Below are positions 26,284 through 33,967 of a DNA stretch of 64,000 bases, piece by piece. The translations under genes and the position numbers were made by a program. This DNA comes from an uncultured Bacteroidales bacterium. GTDB taxonomy: Bacteria; Bacteroidota; Bacteroidia; Bacteroidales; UBA932. The stretch lies in contig ONDR01000005.1 of assembly GCA_900316675.1 (NCBI GenBank), forward strand, positions 128,321 to 192,320. Reading direction: 5' to 3'. How positions within the stretch are numbered: position 1 is the first letter of the stretch; every line of letters begins with the position of its first letter. The notes under the pieces are model-generated. The model was given only the letters and a program-made list of their open reading frames with translations, was not told the origin of the DNA and ran no database searches.

Positions 26284-26512
26284 AAACAGTACCGTTAAAA
26301 TTTTTCTGCAAAAAATATCCACTTTTGTTTGCAGGTATAAATTAAAGTGTTTATATTTGCCGTCGGTATGAGTGAGTAAGTAACCACGCCGACCACAAAA
26401 ACTGCCAGGGTCTTTGCCCCAACACACACGTAACACACCTGCAAAGATACAGCAGTTTTTCTAATCGGCCAAAGGTATAAGTAAATAAGTAACTAATTAT
26501 TTGTAAAGCACT
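26284..26512. promoter_or_regulatory. Lysogeny switch region with facing promoters and repeats
   Basis: Rightward promoter: TTTG 26328-26331, 20 bp, TATATTTG 26352-26359. Leftward promoter on the minus strand: TTTG at 26473-26470, 20 bp, TATCTTTG at 26449-26442. Both match the Bacteroidetes consensus and they point at each other, so their transcripts overlap by about 70 nt. Two 22-bp direct repeats with 18 identities (GGTATGAGTGAG.. at 26365-26386 and GGTATAAGTAAA.. at 26474-26495, both containing AAGTAAC) lie at the rightward start point and beside the leftward -33 element, as operators would. Confidence 0.65.
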
Positions 26513-26716
26513 ATGGCAGAAACGGAAAAACAGCAGGACGTTATCGACCTGTCCGGGTGTCTTCAATACGGCCCGGAAGACCTAAAAGCAGAGCTGCGCA
26601 AAGTCCGCGCGCTTATCGTGTATATGCTGGGCAGCGGCCCGGACGTGAACACCGCAGACGTGGGTAACGCATTATACACGCTTCAGTATCTAATCGAAGA
26701 CGTAAACTACAAATAG
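26513..26716 (+). CDS. Early phage protein, unknown function
   Basis: A 67-residue acidic, helical protein (MAETEKQQDVIDLSGCLQYG). It is the first rightward gene after the switch region, in the position of an early regulator. No domain is recognised. It is followed 8 bp later by another small gene. Confidence 0.6.
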   Translation: MAETEKQQDVIDLSGCLQYGPEDLKAELRKVRALIVYMLGSGPDVNTADVGNALYTLQYLIEDVNYK

Positions 26717-26724
26717 AAGTGTAT

Positions 26725-26919
26725 ATGGAAAGAGTAACCAGGGACGCGCTGCGCGCTATGGCTGACGGCGAAACCCGCACCTTTGACCTGCCGAACGCAC
26801 AAGCCTGCGATAACGGCAAGTCCGTGGCCTACCAGCTGCAAAACCAGCTGCGCTGCAAGTTTTCCGTTTCGACGGACTACGTAAACAATCGGCTGACTAT
26901 AACGAAGACCGCGTTATGA
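26725..26919 (+). CDS. Small phage protein, unknown function
   Basis: A 64-residue protein (MERVTRDALRAMADGETRTF). ATG at 26725 is preferred over a GTG two codons upstream. The pattern of short helix, strand and CDNGKSVAYQLQNQL resembles small Bacteroides phage/mobile-element proteins of unknown role. It overlaps the next gene by 4 bp (ATGA). Confidence 0.6.
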   Translation: MERVTRDALRAMADGETRTFDLPNAQACDNGKSVAYQLQNQLRCKFSVSTDYVNNRLTITKTAL

Positions 26920-27128
26920 AAAAGGAAGCCATCTACTTTGCCGCTATGTTGCTGGCAATAATCGCCGGTCTGCTGCTGTGGGAAGTCTCCCCGGCTATCG
27001 CAGAACGCTTGCACACAGAAACCCGCTATACGGATATGATCGCCTACGCTATGGCCCTGCCGGCCATCGTGTTTTCTGGCCTGTTTAACGAAGCCCGCGA
27101 CCAAAGAAAGAAGACGTTATGCGAGTAG
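26916..27128 (+). CDS. Small membrane protein
   Basis: A 70-residue protein with two predicted membrane spans (about 7-23 and 44-60), separated by a short polar segment and ending in a basic tail (NEARDQRKKTLCE). It overlaps both neighbours by 4 and 10 bp, indicating a tight early operon. Function unknown; small early membrane proteins in phages sometimes act in exclusion. Confidence 0.6.
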   Translation: MKKEAIYFAAMLLAIIAGLLLWEVSPAIAERLHTETRYTDMIAYAMALPAIVFSGLFNEARDQRKKTLCE

Positions 27129-27322
27129 AGAAACCCATAGTAGTAGAAGACGGCCTGTACAACCAGAAGCAGGCAGCCGTCCTGCTGGACGTGGACAGGC
27201 ACACCGTGGCCCGCTACGAAGCCGACGGCCTTATAGTCTTCAAGTCCCGCAAAGCCGGTGGCCGCAAGGTTACCACAGGTAAAGAAATCCTGCGCTGCTG
27301 GGGCGAAGTGTACCACCTATAG
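27119..27322 (+). CDS. HTH/excisionase-like DNA-binding protein
   Basis: A 67-residue protein with a MerR/HTH_17-like winged helix: LYNQKQAAVLLDVDRHTVARYEADGLI. This is the fold used by excisionases and by small Bacteroidetes mobile-element regulators of the DUF3853 type. It is a candidate recombination directionality factor or early transcription regulator, but it lies far from the integrase. Confidence 0.65.
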   Translation: MRVEKPIVVEDGLYNQKQAAVLLDVDRHTVARYEADGLIVFKSRKAGGRKVTTGKEILRCWGEVYHL

Positions 27323-27349
27323 ACAAATCCCTAAAATCCCATTTGCAAT

Positions 27350-27877
27350 ATGTTAGAAGTAAAAGTAAACGTGCAGATCGGCGTAACCCCGGAAGTGGTT
27401 AGCCTGGTATCTGCCATCCTCAACAAGCCCGCCGCTGTTGAGACACCCGCAGCAGCTGCACCGGCTGCCGCCGAAGAAACCACCCAGCAGCCCGCCGCCA
27501 AACGTGGCCGGCCTAAGAAGACCGAAGCCCCGGCAGAACCGGAAGCACCCGCAGCCCCTGCCGCCGCAGCTCCCGAAGCCGCACCCGCCGACACTGGCGA
27601 TATGCCGGACGAAGTGTTTTACCCGCAGGAAGAAGACGTACGCACGGCTATGCACCAGGCCCGCTGCCGGATCGAGGGCGAAGACTACAAGGATAAGCCC
27701 AGCGACGACCTGCACCGCGCCGTTACCGACGTGTTTAAGGCCATAGCTAACGACCTGTCCGGCCAGAAGAAACCCAGCGCGCTGCCGCAGGAACTGCGCC
27801 AGGCTTTCATCGACGCAGCCCGCACCGTCCAGCAGGGCGAAGACGGTAAGTTTACCTACACCGTAAACAAGCAGTAG
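27350..27877 (+). CDS. Ala/Pro-rich protein with an AT-hook-like motif
   Basis: A 175-residue protein: an N-terminal strand (LEVKVNVQIGVTPEVVSLV), an Ala/Pro/Glu-rich low-complexity linker (about 30-90) containing AAKRGRPKKTEA, which matches an AT-hook core (GRPKK), and a helical C-terminal domain (about 100-175). It is probably a DNA-associated phage protein. Its place just before the DUF2800/polymerase remnant suggests a replication role. No enzymatic motif is seen. Confidence 0.6.
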   Translation: MLEVKVNVQIGVTPEVVSLVSAILNKPAAVETPAAAAPAAAEETTQQPAAKRGRPKKTEAPAEPEAPAAPAAAAPEAAPADTGDMPDEVFYPQEEDVRTAMHQARCRIEGEDYKDKPSDDLHRAVTDVFKAIANDLSGQKKPSALPQELRQAFIDAARTVQQGEDGKFTYTVNKQ

Positions 27878-27879
27878 TT

Positions 27880-28014
27880 ATGCCCGGCCAACACGCACTA
27901 CTAAGCCCATCTGCGGCGCACCGCTGGCTGCACTGCACGGCAGCCCCGCGCCTGGAAGCAGGCCAGCCGGACAGCGGCAGCGACTACGCCCGCCGCACGT
28001 ACTTAGTGAGCTGA
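27880..28014 (+). pseudogene. DUF2800 (Cas4/RecB-like nuclease) fragment
   Basis: Only 44 codons remain. MPGQHALLSPSAAHRWLHCT followed by APRLEAG and SGSDYAR is the characteristic beginning of phage DUF2800 proteins, which are normally about 370 residues long with a RecB-type nuclease core. The family sequence stops after SDYAR, runs into four foreign codons and a stop, and DNA polymerase sequence starts in another frame. The start codon and neighbours are normal, so this is the 5' edge of an internal deletion. Confidence 0.75.
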
Positions 28015-28865
28015 TCCGCACCGCCTTTATCGCTGCGCCCGGCCATACTTTCCACGTCTGCGACTTTTCGGCCATCGAAGCCCGCGTTATCGCGTGGCTG
28101 GCCGGCGAAAACTGGGTGCTGGACGTATTCAAGAACGGCGGCGACATTTATTGCAGCACCGCGTCGAAAATGTTTGGCGTGCCGGTGGAAAAGCACGGCC
28201 AAAACGCCGAACTGCGCCAGAAAGGAAAGATAGCTGTACTGGCCCTGGGCTACGGTGGCGGCGTGTCCGCGCTGGAAGCTATGGGCGGCGCGCGTCTGGG
28301 CCTTAGCGAAGACGAAGAAAAGGAAATAGTACAGCTGTGGCGCAAATCTAACCAGAATATAACCCAGCTGTGGCAGACCCTGGAAGCCGCAGCCATCAAA
28401 GCTATAGAGACCGGCGAAAGCGTACGCGTAAACCGTGGTATCGAAGTGGGCCGGCAGTGGGGGATGCTGACTATTACCCTGCCGTCTGGCCGGACGCTGT
28501 GTTACCCGCGCGTCTCTATCGGCATCGAACGTAACGACGGCTGGCGCGGCGACCACGAAATTATAGAGTATGAGGGTACCAACCAGACGACAAAGAAGTG
28601 GGGCAAGATACGCACCTACGGCGGTAAGCTGACCGAAAACGTGGTGCAGGCGATCGCCCGCGACATACTGGGCGTGGTTATCCTGCGCGCCCGCGAAGCC
28701 GGCCTGCCGGTCGTTTTCCATATCCACGACGAAATAGTGGTGGAAGCCCAGCCCAGCCAGACGCTGGAACAGGTGGAAGCCCTGTTTAGTAAACCTATCG
28801 AGTGGTGCCGCGATCTGCCGCTGAAAGGCGCAGGCTACACCACCCCTTATTACCTCAAAGACTAA
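27996..28865 (+). pseudogene. C-terminal fragment of phage family A DNA polymerase
   Basis: The frame from about 27996 encodes VLSELIRTAFIAAPGHTFHV, then motif A (CDFSAIEARVIAWLAGE), motif B (LRQKGKIAVLALGYGGG) and motif C (FHIHDEIVVE), through a normal end (TPYYLKD). The N-terminal exonuclease and thumb, about 380 residues in such phage polymerases, are missing, as is any start codon before motif A; the first Met is at 28116. In related phages DUF2800, a DUF2815 single-strand binding protein and this polymerase are adjacent. One deletion between the first and third would give this structure. Confidence 0.78.
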
Positions 28866-28880
28866 AACCCAGTACAAGAT

Positions 28881-29201
28881 ATGAAGCGAATAATAAACCT
28901 TACCTACGCCGCTATCAAGCGGTACGGTGCCAAGCGGTGGAGCGTCTGCCGTGGCACTATCGAAATAAACACCAATTACGTAGTATCCGTCGGCCAGTGC
29001 GAAATACAGGGCATCTACCGCAGCAGCTGCGACCTGCCGTTTATCGTGGAGCTGTCGAACGGTACAAAGCTGCTGGCCTACTTCCACAGCTACGGCACCC
29101 GCACCGACGATGAAATGCTGGGCGACCAGGCCGAAGCAGCTAACGCCGCCATCGATCCGGACGTTTACGGTAAGGTGTCTTTCTATATGCTGAACCAATA
29201 A
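28881..29201 (+). CDS. Phage protein, unknown function
   Basis: A 106-residue protein (MKRIINLTYAAIKRYGAKRW) with alternating strands and no signal peptide or membrane span. It lies 15 bp after the polymerase remnant and 20 bp before the second retroelement target, on the same strand. No family is recognised. Confidence 0.6.
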   Translation: MKRIINLTYAAIKRYGAKRWSVCRGTIEINTNYVVSVGQCEIQGIYRSSCDLPFIVELSNGTKLLAYFHSYGTRTDDEMLGDQAEAANAAIDPDVYGKVSFYMLNQ

Positions 29202-29221
29202 ACCCCAAAAATAGTTACAGT

Positions 29222-29896
29222 ATGAACCAAAAAGAACAAATGCGTATGGCCCTGCTGCTGGCCGCGCAGGGAGACGTAAAGAAAGCAGCCGAAATGGAAG
29301 AATATCTGGGCAAAGCCGACCTGTCGTTTAGCGTCCCGGTATCCGTGCAGATTACACCGGCTAAAGACGATCTGGCCGACGGCATCTACCTGGTATTTGC
29401 TAACGAGGGTATGCACCAGCTGTACACCCCTGGCACCGTTACAGACGATATGAAGAAACGCTGTACCGGCGTGGCCGTGAAGCTGGGCGAAAAATCCCTG
29501 GTGGTGGACTTGCACGATATGGAAGACCCGGAAGACAGCGACGAAAAGGATTTGACGCTGACGACGGTCAAAAGCCCTGCCGACTACGACAAAGCCGCCT
29601 ATAAGGACACCTGCGAAGACGCAGGCGCAGACTGGGACGGACAGGCTAACACCGACCGCCTGGCCCTGGCCGGCATCCTTAACCCGAAGATCGCGCAGCA
29701 GCTTAAGAAAGGCCAGTACGTCCCGGCTATGGGCCAGCTGCTTTTCGTGCATCTTTTCCGCAAACAGATTAACCAGGCACTGCGCGAAGTAGGCGGCGAA
29801 GAAATCGGCGGCTGGTGGTACTGGACTTCTACAGAGTACAGCGCGACGAACGCCTGGGACTTGTACCTCAACGGCTATGTAAAGCCTCTACACTAA
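29222..29896 (+). CDS. Second DGR target protein (C-type-lectin-like end), truncated by VR2 frameshift
   Basis: A 224-residue protein. Residues about 1-130 are acidic and without recognised family. The last 70 residues resemble the end of the tail-fibre target at 57425: YVPAMGQLLFV parallels WLPSLGEMMMI, and WYWTSTEYSATNAW is almost identical to its WYWTSTESSATHAW. These are formylglycine/C-type-lectin-like variable domains used by DGRs. The frame breaks inside the variable repeat and ends at TAA 29894-29896. Restoring the 2-nt loss would carry it to TAA at 29943-29945, ending RVRAVSAFII like the other target. It has no signal peptide and sits among replication genes. Confidence 0.82.
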   Translation: MNQKEQMRMALLLAAQGDVKKAAEMEEYLGKADLSFSVPVSVQITPAKDDLADGIYLVFANEGMHQLYTPGTVTDDMKKRCTGVAVKLGEKSLVVDLHDMEDPEDSDEKDLTLTTVKSPADYDKAAYKDTCEDAGADWDGQANTDRLALAGILNPKIAQQLKKGQYVPAMGQLLFVHLFRKQINQALREVGGEEIGGWWYWTSTEYSATNAWDLYLNGYVKPLH

Positions 29897-29933
29897 GGCC
29901 AGCAACAGGGGCAGGGTGCGCGCGGTTTCAGCA
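29830..29933 (+). repeat. DGR variable repeat VR2 (remote)
   Basis: This 104-bp segment matches the template repeat at 58766-58871. The first 28 bases and the last 20 (ending GCGGTTTCAGCA) are identical. Within it, adenines of AAC codons have become other bases (AAC to GAC, TAC, AGC, CTC, TAC, GGC). It also has a net loss of 2 nt in the middle, which A-substitution cannot explain. Confidence 0.9.
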
Positions 29934-29974
29934 TTTATTATTTAACCTTTAGTCCTTAGTATTTAATCTTTCCA

Positions 29975-29995
29975 GGCCCCGCCGAAAGGCGGGCC
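29975..29995 (+). repeat. Hairpin downstream of VR2
   Basis: CCCGCC-GAAA-GGCGGG forms a 6-bp GC stem with a GAAA loop, extended by two G-C pairs across a one-base bulge. It begins 42 bases after the end of VR2. In the Bordetella phage DGR a GC stem with a GAAA loop just downstream of VR stimulates mutagenic homing. A rho-independent terminator is less likely because no T run follows. Confidence 0.65.
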
Positions 29996-30015
29996 AAATA
30001 AAAACCATTTGCAGT

Positions 30016-30288
30016 ATGAAAATCTTAGACAGCTTCCACAGTAAGACCCGCGTAAAGGGCGGTACTATCGACAGCGGTATGTACCACCAGCCGGCCACCG
30101 AAGACACGTATTACGACCCCTACGTGCAGTATCCCATCTTCTACCAGGTAAAGGTACAAATCTGCCTGCTTTGCTTTATCTGGATAACCGTATGGAGCAT
30201 AACGGTAGAGTTTACAGACGAAGCCGTGGACGCGGTAAACAAGCGCGCCACTGAGCTGGCAGAAACCCTTAGCTGTACCGGCGTATGA
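30016..30288 (+). CDS. Small phage protein with one membrane span
   Basis: A 90-residue protein starting MKILDSFHSKTRVKGG, with one hydrophobic segment at about 48-66 (VQICLLCFIWITVWSITV). It overlaps the next tiny ORF by 4 bp (ATGA). Function unknown. Confidence 0.55.
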   Translation: MKILDSFHSKTRVKGGTIDSGMYHQPATEDTYYDPYVQYPIFYQVKVQICLLCFIWITVWSITVEFTDEAVDAVNKRATELAETLSCTGV

Positions 30289-30371
30289 AACCGCACCGCA
30301 AGAACGTAGTCGTATTATCCCTTTTCCCTGCCACCGTCCCCGACCGCGTGGAAGTATGGCAGGGGGGGTAA
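30285..30371 (+). CDS. Tiny ORF ending at a G7 tract
   Basis: A 28-codon frame (MKPHRKNVVVLSLFPATVPD...) starting in an ATGA overlap with the preceding gene. It ends CAG-GGG-GGG-TAA in a run of seven G. A change in the run length would extend the frame. It may be a real small gene or a remnant. Confidence 0.4.
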   Translation: MKPHRKNVVVLSLFPATVPDRVEVWQGG

Positions 30372-30387
30372 TAAGAAAGTAAAGAAA

Positions 30388-30543
30388 ATGAGAAACAGAA
30401 GCAAATACAAACGCTGCGAAAACTGCCTGTTTTGGCACGTGGACGACGACGAAAACGGCACCTGCGAAGTAATGGATATTATTACCGCCGGTACCCAGTC
30501 TGCCTGCATCGACTGGCGCAGCAAGGAAACCGGTAAAGAGTAA
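30388..30543 (+). CDS. Small cysteine-rich, probably zinc-binding protein
   Basis: A 51-residue protein (MRNRSKYKRCENCLFWHVDD) with CxxC near residue 10-13 and two further cysteines (TCEV and ACIDW), enough for one zinc site. Similar small proteins are common in phage early regions. Its stop overlaps the methyltransferase start (TAATG). Confidence 0.6.
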   Translation: MRNRSKYKRCENCLFWHVDDDENGTCEVMDIITAGTQSACIDWRSKETGKE

Positions 30544-31502
30544 TGGAACTGCGAAACCAAATATACAATATGGACTGCTTGCAGGGTCTGCGCGAACTGC
30601 CAGACAACTGCGTGGACTGCTGTATAACTTCGCCGCCTTACTTCAACCTGCGCGACTACGGCACCGCCGGGCAGATCGGTTTAGAAGATACGCCCGAAGC
30701 CTACATAGCCAGGCTTACGGAAGTCTTCGCCGAAGTGCTGCGCGTGCTTAAACCCACCGGCACACTGTGGCTTAATATCGGCGACAGCTACGCCGGCAGC
30801 GGCAAAGGCGCAGGCAAATACCCGGATAACGCGCGCCGCTACAAGCAGGGAACCAATAAAGGCACCCTGGGTGTGGCCACTAATTACCTGGTGTCCGACG
30901 GCTACAAGGCTAAAGACCTTATCGGCATACCCTGGCAGCTGGCGTTTGCGCTCCGTAGCATCGGTTACTACCTGCGGCAGGATATTATTTGGTGTAAGCC
31001 TAACCCTATGCCGGAAAGCGTAACCGACCGCTGCGTTAAAGCCCACGAATATATTTTCCTGCTAAGTAAAAGCAAAAAATACTACTTCGACTATAAGGCA
31101 ATCCAGGAAGACGCGGTAAGCGTAACCGACCGGCGCGCCGGCAAGGGCCGATTTGAGTATAACGGCAAACGTATGGCAGGGGGGGGTACGAAGCAGAAGC
31201 CCAGCGGCCAGCGCAGCTTTGTAACGATAACCGACAAACGCAACAAACGCGACGTATGGACTATACCGGTAAAGGCAGATTACAGCGCGCATTTCGCTGT
31301 CTTTCCTACCGAACTGATACGGCCCTGCGTCCTGGCTGGGTGTCCAGTGGACGGCCTGGTATTAGACCCCTTTATGGGATCCGGAACCACGGCAGCGGTG
31401 GCGGCAACGCTTCATAGAAACTATCTGGGCTTTGAACTGAACCCGGACTATATGCCGATAATCCGGGAAAAGGTACAGGTAACGCCCGAACTTTTTTACT
31501 AA
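30543..31502 (+). CDS. Type II-like DNA methyltransferase (beta class, SPPY)
   Basis: A 319-residue enzyme. The catalytic motif TSPPYFNLRDYG is near residue 29, and the AdoMet-binding motif LDPFMGSGTTAAVA is near the C-terminus (about 278-291). This order is the beta-class arrangement of N4-cytosine and N6-adenine methyltransferases; SPPY favours N4-cytosine but does not prove it. No restriction enzyme gene is adjacent, so it probably protects phage DNA or alters host methylation. The gene contains a G8 run (31179-31186, in MAGGGTKQK), where slippage could switch it off. Confidence 0.9.
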   Translation: MELRNQIYNMDCLQGLRELPDNCVDCCITSPPYFNLRDYGTAGQIGLEDTPEAYIARLTEVFAEVLRVLKPTGTLWLNIGDSYAGSGKGAGKYPDNARRYKQGTNKGTLGVATNYLVSDGYKAKDLIGIPWQLAFALRSIGYYLRQDIIWCKPNPMPESVTDRCVKAHEYIFLLSKSKKYYFDYKAIQEDAVSVTDRRAGKGRFEYNGKRMAGGGTKQKPSGQRSFVTITDKRNKRDVWTIPVKADYSAHFAVFPTELIRPCVLAGCPVDGLVLDPFMGSGTTAAVAATLHRNYLGFELNPDYMPIIREKVQVTPELFY

Positions 31503-31504
31503 TA

Positions 31505-33967
31505 ATGAAGATAAAGCTAAAATATGACTTTGACGTAGATTTGGCTACCGCGCACAGCCGGTTATCTAAGAAATGGAAAAACCGTACCTGGAAGTGGAGC
31601 GAAATAGTAAGCAAGTGCGCCGAAACAAAGCGCACCGGCGAAAGCGTCAAAGAATACCTGCAAATGCCGCGCGAAGAACAGAGCGACATTAAAGACGTGG
31701 GCGGCTTCGTGGGTGGCTACCTTACCGGTGGCACCCGCAAGACCGCAAACGTAATGTACCGCACGCTGGCCACCCTGGATATAGACTACGGCACGCCGGA
31801 CGTATGGGACGACTTTACTATGGCCTACGGCTTCGCTGCTATGCTCTACAGCACGCACAAGCACACCGAAGAAAAGCCCCGGTACCGTCTGGTATTCCCG
31901 CTGTCCCGCCAGGTTACGCCGGCAGAGTATGAACCGCTTTGCCGCAGGATCGCTGCGGAAATTGGTATAGAACTTTTCGACATAACCACCTACCAGCTGC
32001 CGCGCCTTTTCTACTGGCCCAGCACCAGCCGCGACGGCCAGTACGTCTTCCAGTACCAGGACGGCCCCGCGTGCGACGTGGACGCTGTGCTGGCCACATA
32101 TAAGGATATTAACGACGCAAGCCAGTGGCCTACGTCTTCCAGAGAGGGCGACGCGATCGCACACGAACTGCGCAAGGCCGGCGACCCGCTGGAAAAACCC
32201 GGCCTTATCGGTGCTTTCTGCCGTGCCTACACGATAGAAGACGCTATAGACACTTTCCTACAGGATGCGTACGAAAAGACCGCTACCGACGGGCGGTATA
32301 CCTACCGTAAGGGCAGCGTGGCGGGCGGCCTGGTTTGCTATGAGGGTAAGTTTGCCTATAGCCACCACGAAACCGACCCGGCCAGTATGCAGCTTTGCAA
32401 CGCCTACGACCTGGTGCGTATCCACCTGTTTGGTGTCTATGACGAAGACAGCCGCGTAACCGATATAGCCCGCCTGCCGTCGTCGCTTAAAATGGCCGAT
32501 TTTGCCGCCGCAGATGCTGCGGTAAGGCGACTGCTTACCAAAGAGCGCAAAGCGTCGGCAGACACGGATTTTGAGGGTATAGCGGACGCGTACGAAGACG
32601 ACGCGGACAAAGACCCGGACAGCGACAAATGGACTGAGCAGCTGGAATACGACCGCAAGGGCGCGCCGAAGCCTACGACCAAAAATATAATTACAATTCT
32701 GGAAAACGACCCTAAGCTAAAGGGCCATATCTGGCACGACCTGTTTAGCGGCTTCGACCTGGTTAAAGACGGCCTGCCGTGGGATAAGAAAGCCACCCAG
32801 TGGGGAAACCGCGACGACGCTAACCTGCGGGTGTACCTGGACGAAAACTACGGTATAAGCGGCAAGGAAAAGATAAAGGACGCAAAGGATGCTGTACTGA
32901 CGCGCCACCGCGCCCACCCTATCCGCGACTACCTTAGTGGCCTACAGTGGGACGGCGTGCCGCGCCTGGATCGGCTTATTATCGACTATATCGGTGCGGA
33001 AGATACACCGCTTAACCGGGCTATGACACGTAAGCACTTTACCGCTGCCGTGGCCAGGGTAATGCAGCCGGGCTGCAAATACGACTACTGCCTAATTCTT
33101 ACCGGCACTGAGGGCATAGGCAAAAGTACCCTTTTCTCCATAATGGGCGGCGACTGGTTTAACGACAGCCTTACCACTACAGAGGGCAAAAGCGGTATGG
33201 AGCAGCTGCGTATGGGCTGGATAATAGAACTTGCTGAGCTGTCCAGTATCAAGCGCAGCGACGTGGAGCAGGTAAAGAACTACATAACCAGGCGCGAAGA
33301 CATATACCGCGCCGCCTACGGCACCGTAGTAGAGAAATACCCGCGCCAGTGCATCTTCTGCGGCACTACCAACGAAACAAACTTCCTAAAGGGCGACACC
33401 GGTAACCGCCGCTTCTGGGTTATCCCTGCCGAACCGTCCCTGCGCCGGTACACCGACTGGCTGGGCGCGCTGGTGGCAGACCGTAACCAGCTGTGGGCCG
33501 AAGCCGTCCAGAACTGGCGCGACGGCGAAACACTGTACCTGCCGGGCGATCTGGAAGCGGAAGCCCGCGCACGCCAGGAAGCCTATAACGACGATGCAGA
33601 CGACCCGCTGCGCGATATGCTGGCCGCTTTCCTGGAAGCAAAGCTACCTGCCGACTGGGACAGCTGGGATTTGAAGCGCAGGCGGGCGTACTGGAATAAC
33701 CCCGACCCGCTGGACGCTTCCGGCACTACGCAGCGTACCCGCGTATGCGCGGCAGAGTTTATTTGCGAACGTATGGGCCGCGAAATGGCCGATAAGGAAT
33801 ACAAGTACGTAGCCAGAAAGGTAACCCGCCTGCTGGACGAAATGGACGGCTGGGAGAGGGCCGGCGCAAGCCGGCACGCCGATAAAATCTATGGCGTGCA
33901 AAAGGCTTTCCGTCGAACGCTGGAAACGCTGGACGACCTGCCGCCGGGCGACGACGAAGACTTGTAA
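31505..33967 (+). CDS. VapE/VirE-type primase-helicase
   Basis: An 820-residue replication protein. The N-terminal part (about 1-300) has the BT4734/VirE-N primase-like features (MYRTLATLDIDYG; SHHETDPASM). The C-terminal half is a virulence-associated-E P-loop ATPase: Walker A TGTEGIGKSTLF near 535, Walker B GWIIELAEL near 577, then a FCGTTNETNFLKGDTGNRRFWVI sensor block. Such proteins open and prime phage origins. An iteron-bearing non-coding region follows directly. Intact, unlike the polymerase upstream. Confidence 0.88.
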   Translation: MKIKLKYDFDVDLATAHSRLSKKWKNRTWKWSEIVSKCAETKRTGESVKEYLQMPREEQSDIKDVGGFVGGYLTGGTRKTANVMYRTLATLDIDYGTPDVWDDFTMAYGFAAMLYSTHKHTEEKPRYRLVFPLSRQVTPAEYEPLCRRIAAEIGIELFDITTYQLPRLFYWPSTSRDGQYVFQYQDGPACDVDAVLATYKDINDASQWPTSSREGDAIAHELRKAGDPLEKPGLIGAFCRAYTIEDAIDTFLQDAYEKTATDGRYTYRKGSVAGGLVCYEGKFAYSHHETDPASMQLCNAYDLVRIHLFGVYDEDSRVTDIARLPSSLKMADFAAADAAVRRLLTKERKASADTDFEGIADAYEDDADKDPDSDKWTEQLEYDRKGAPKPTTKNIITILENDPKLKGHIWHDLFSGFDLVKDGLPWDKKATQWGNRDDANLRVYLDENYGISGKEKIKDAKDAVLTRHRAHPIRDYLSGLQWDGVPRLDRLIIDYIGAEDTPLNRAMTRKHFTAAVARVMQPGCKYDYCLILTGTEGIGKSTLFSIMGGDWFNDSLTTTEGKSGMEQLRMGWIIELAELSSIKRSDVEQVKNYITRREDIYRAAYGTVVEKYPRQCIFCGTTNETNFLKGDTGNRRFWVIPAEPSLRRYTDWLGALVADRNQLWAEAVQNWRDGETLYLPGDLEAEARARQEAYNDDADDPLRDMLAAFLEAKLPADWDSWDLKRRRAYWNNPDPLDASGTTQRTRVCAAEFICERMGREMADKEYKYVARKVTRLLDEMDGWERAGASRHADKIYGVQKAFRRTLETLDDLPPGDDEDL

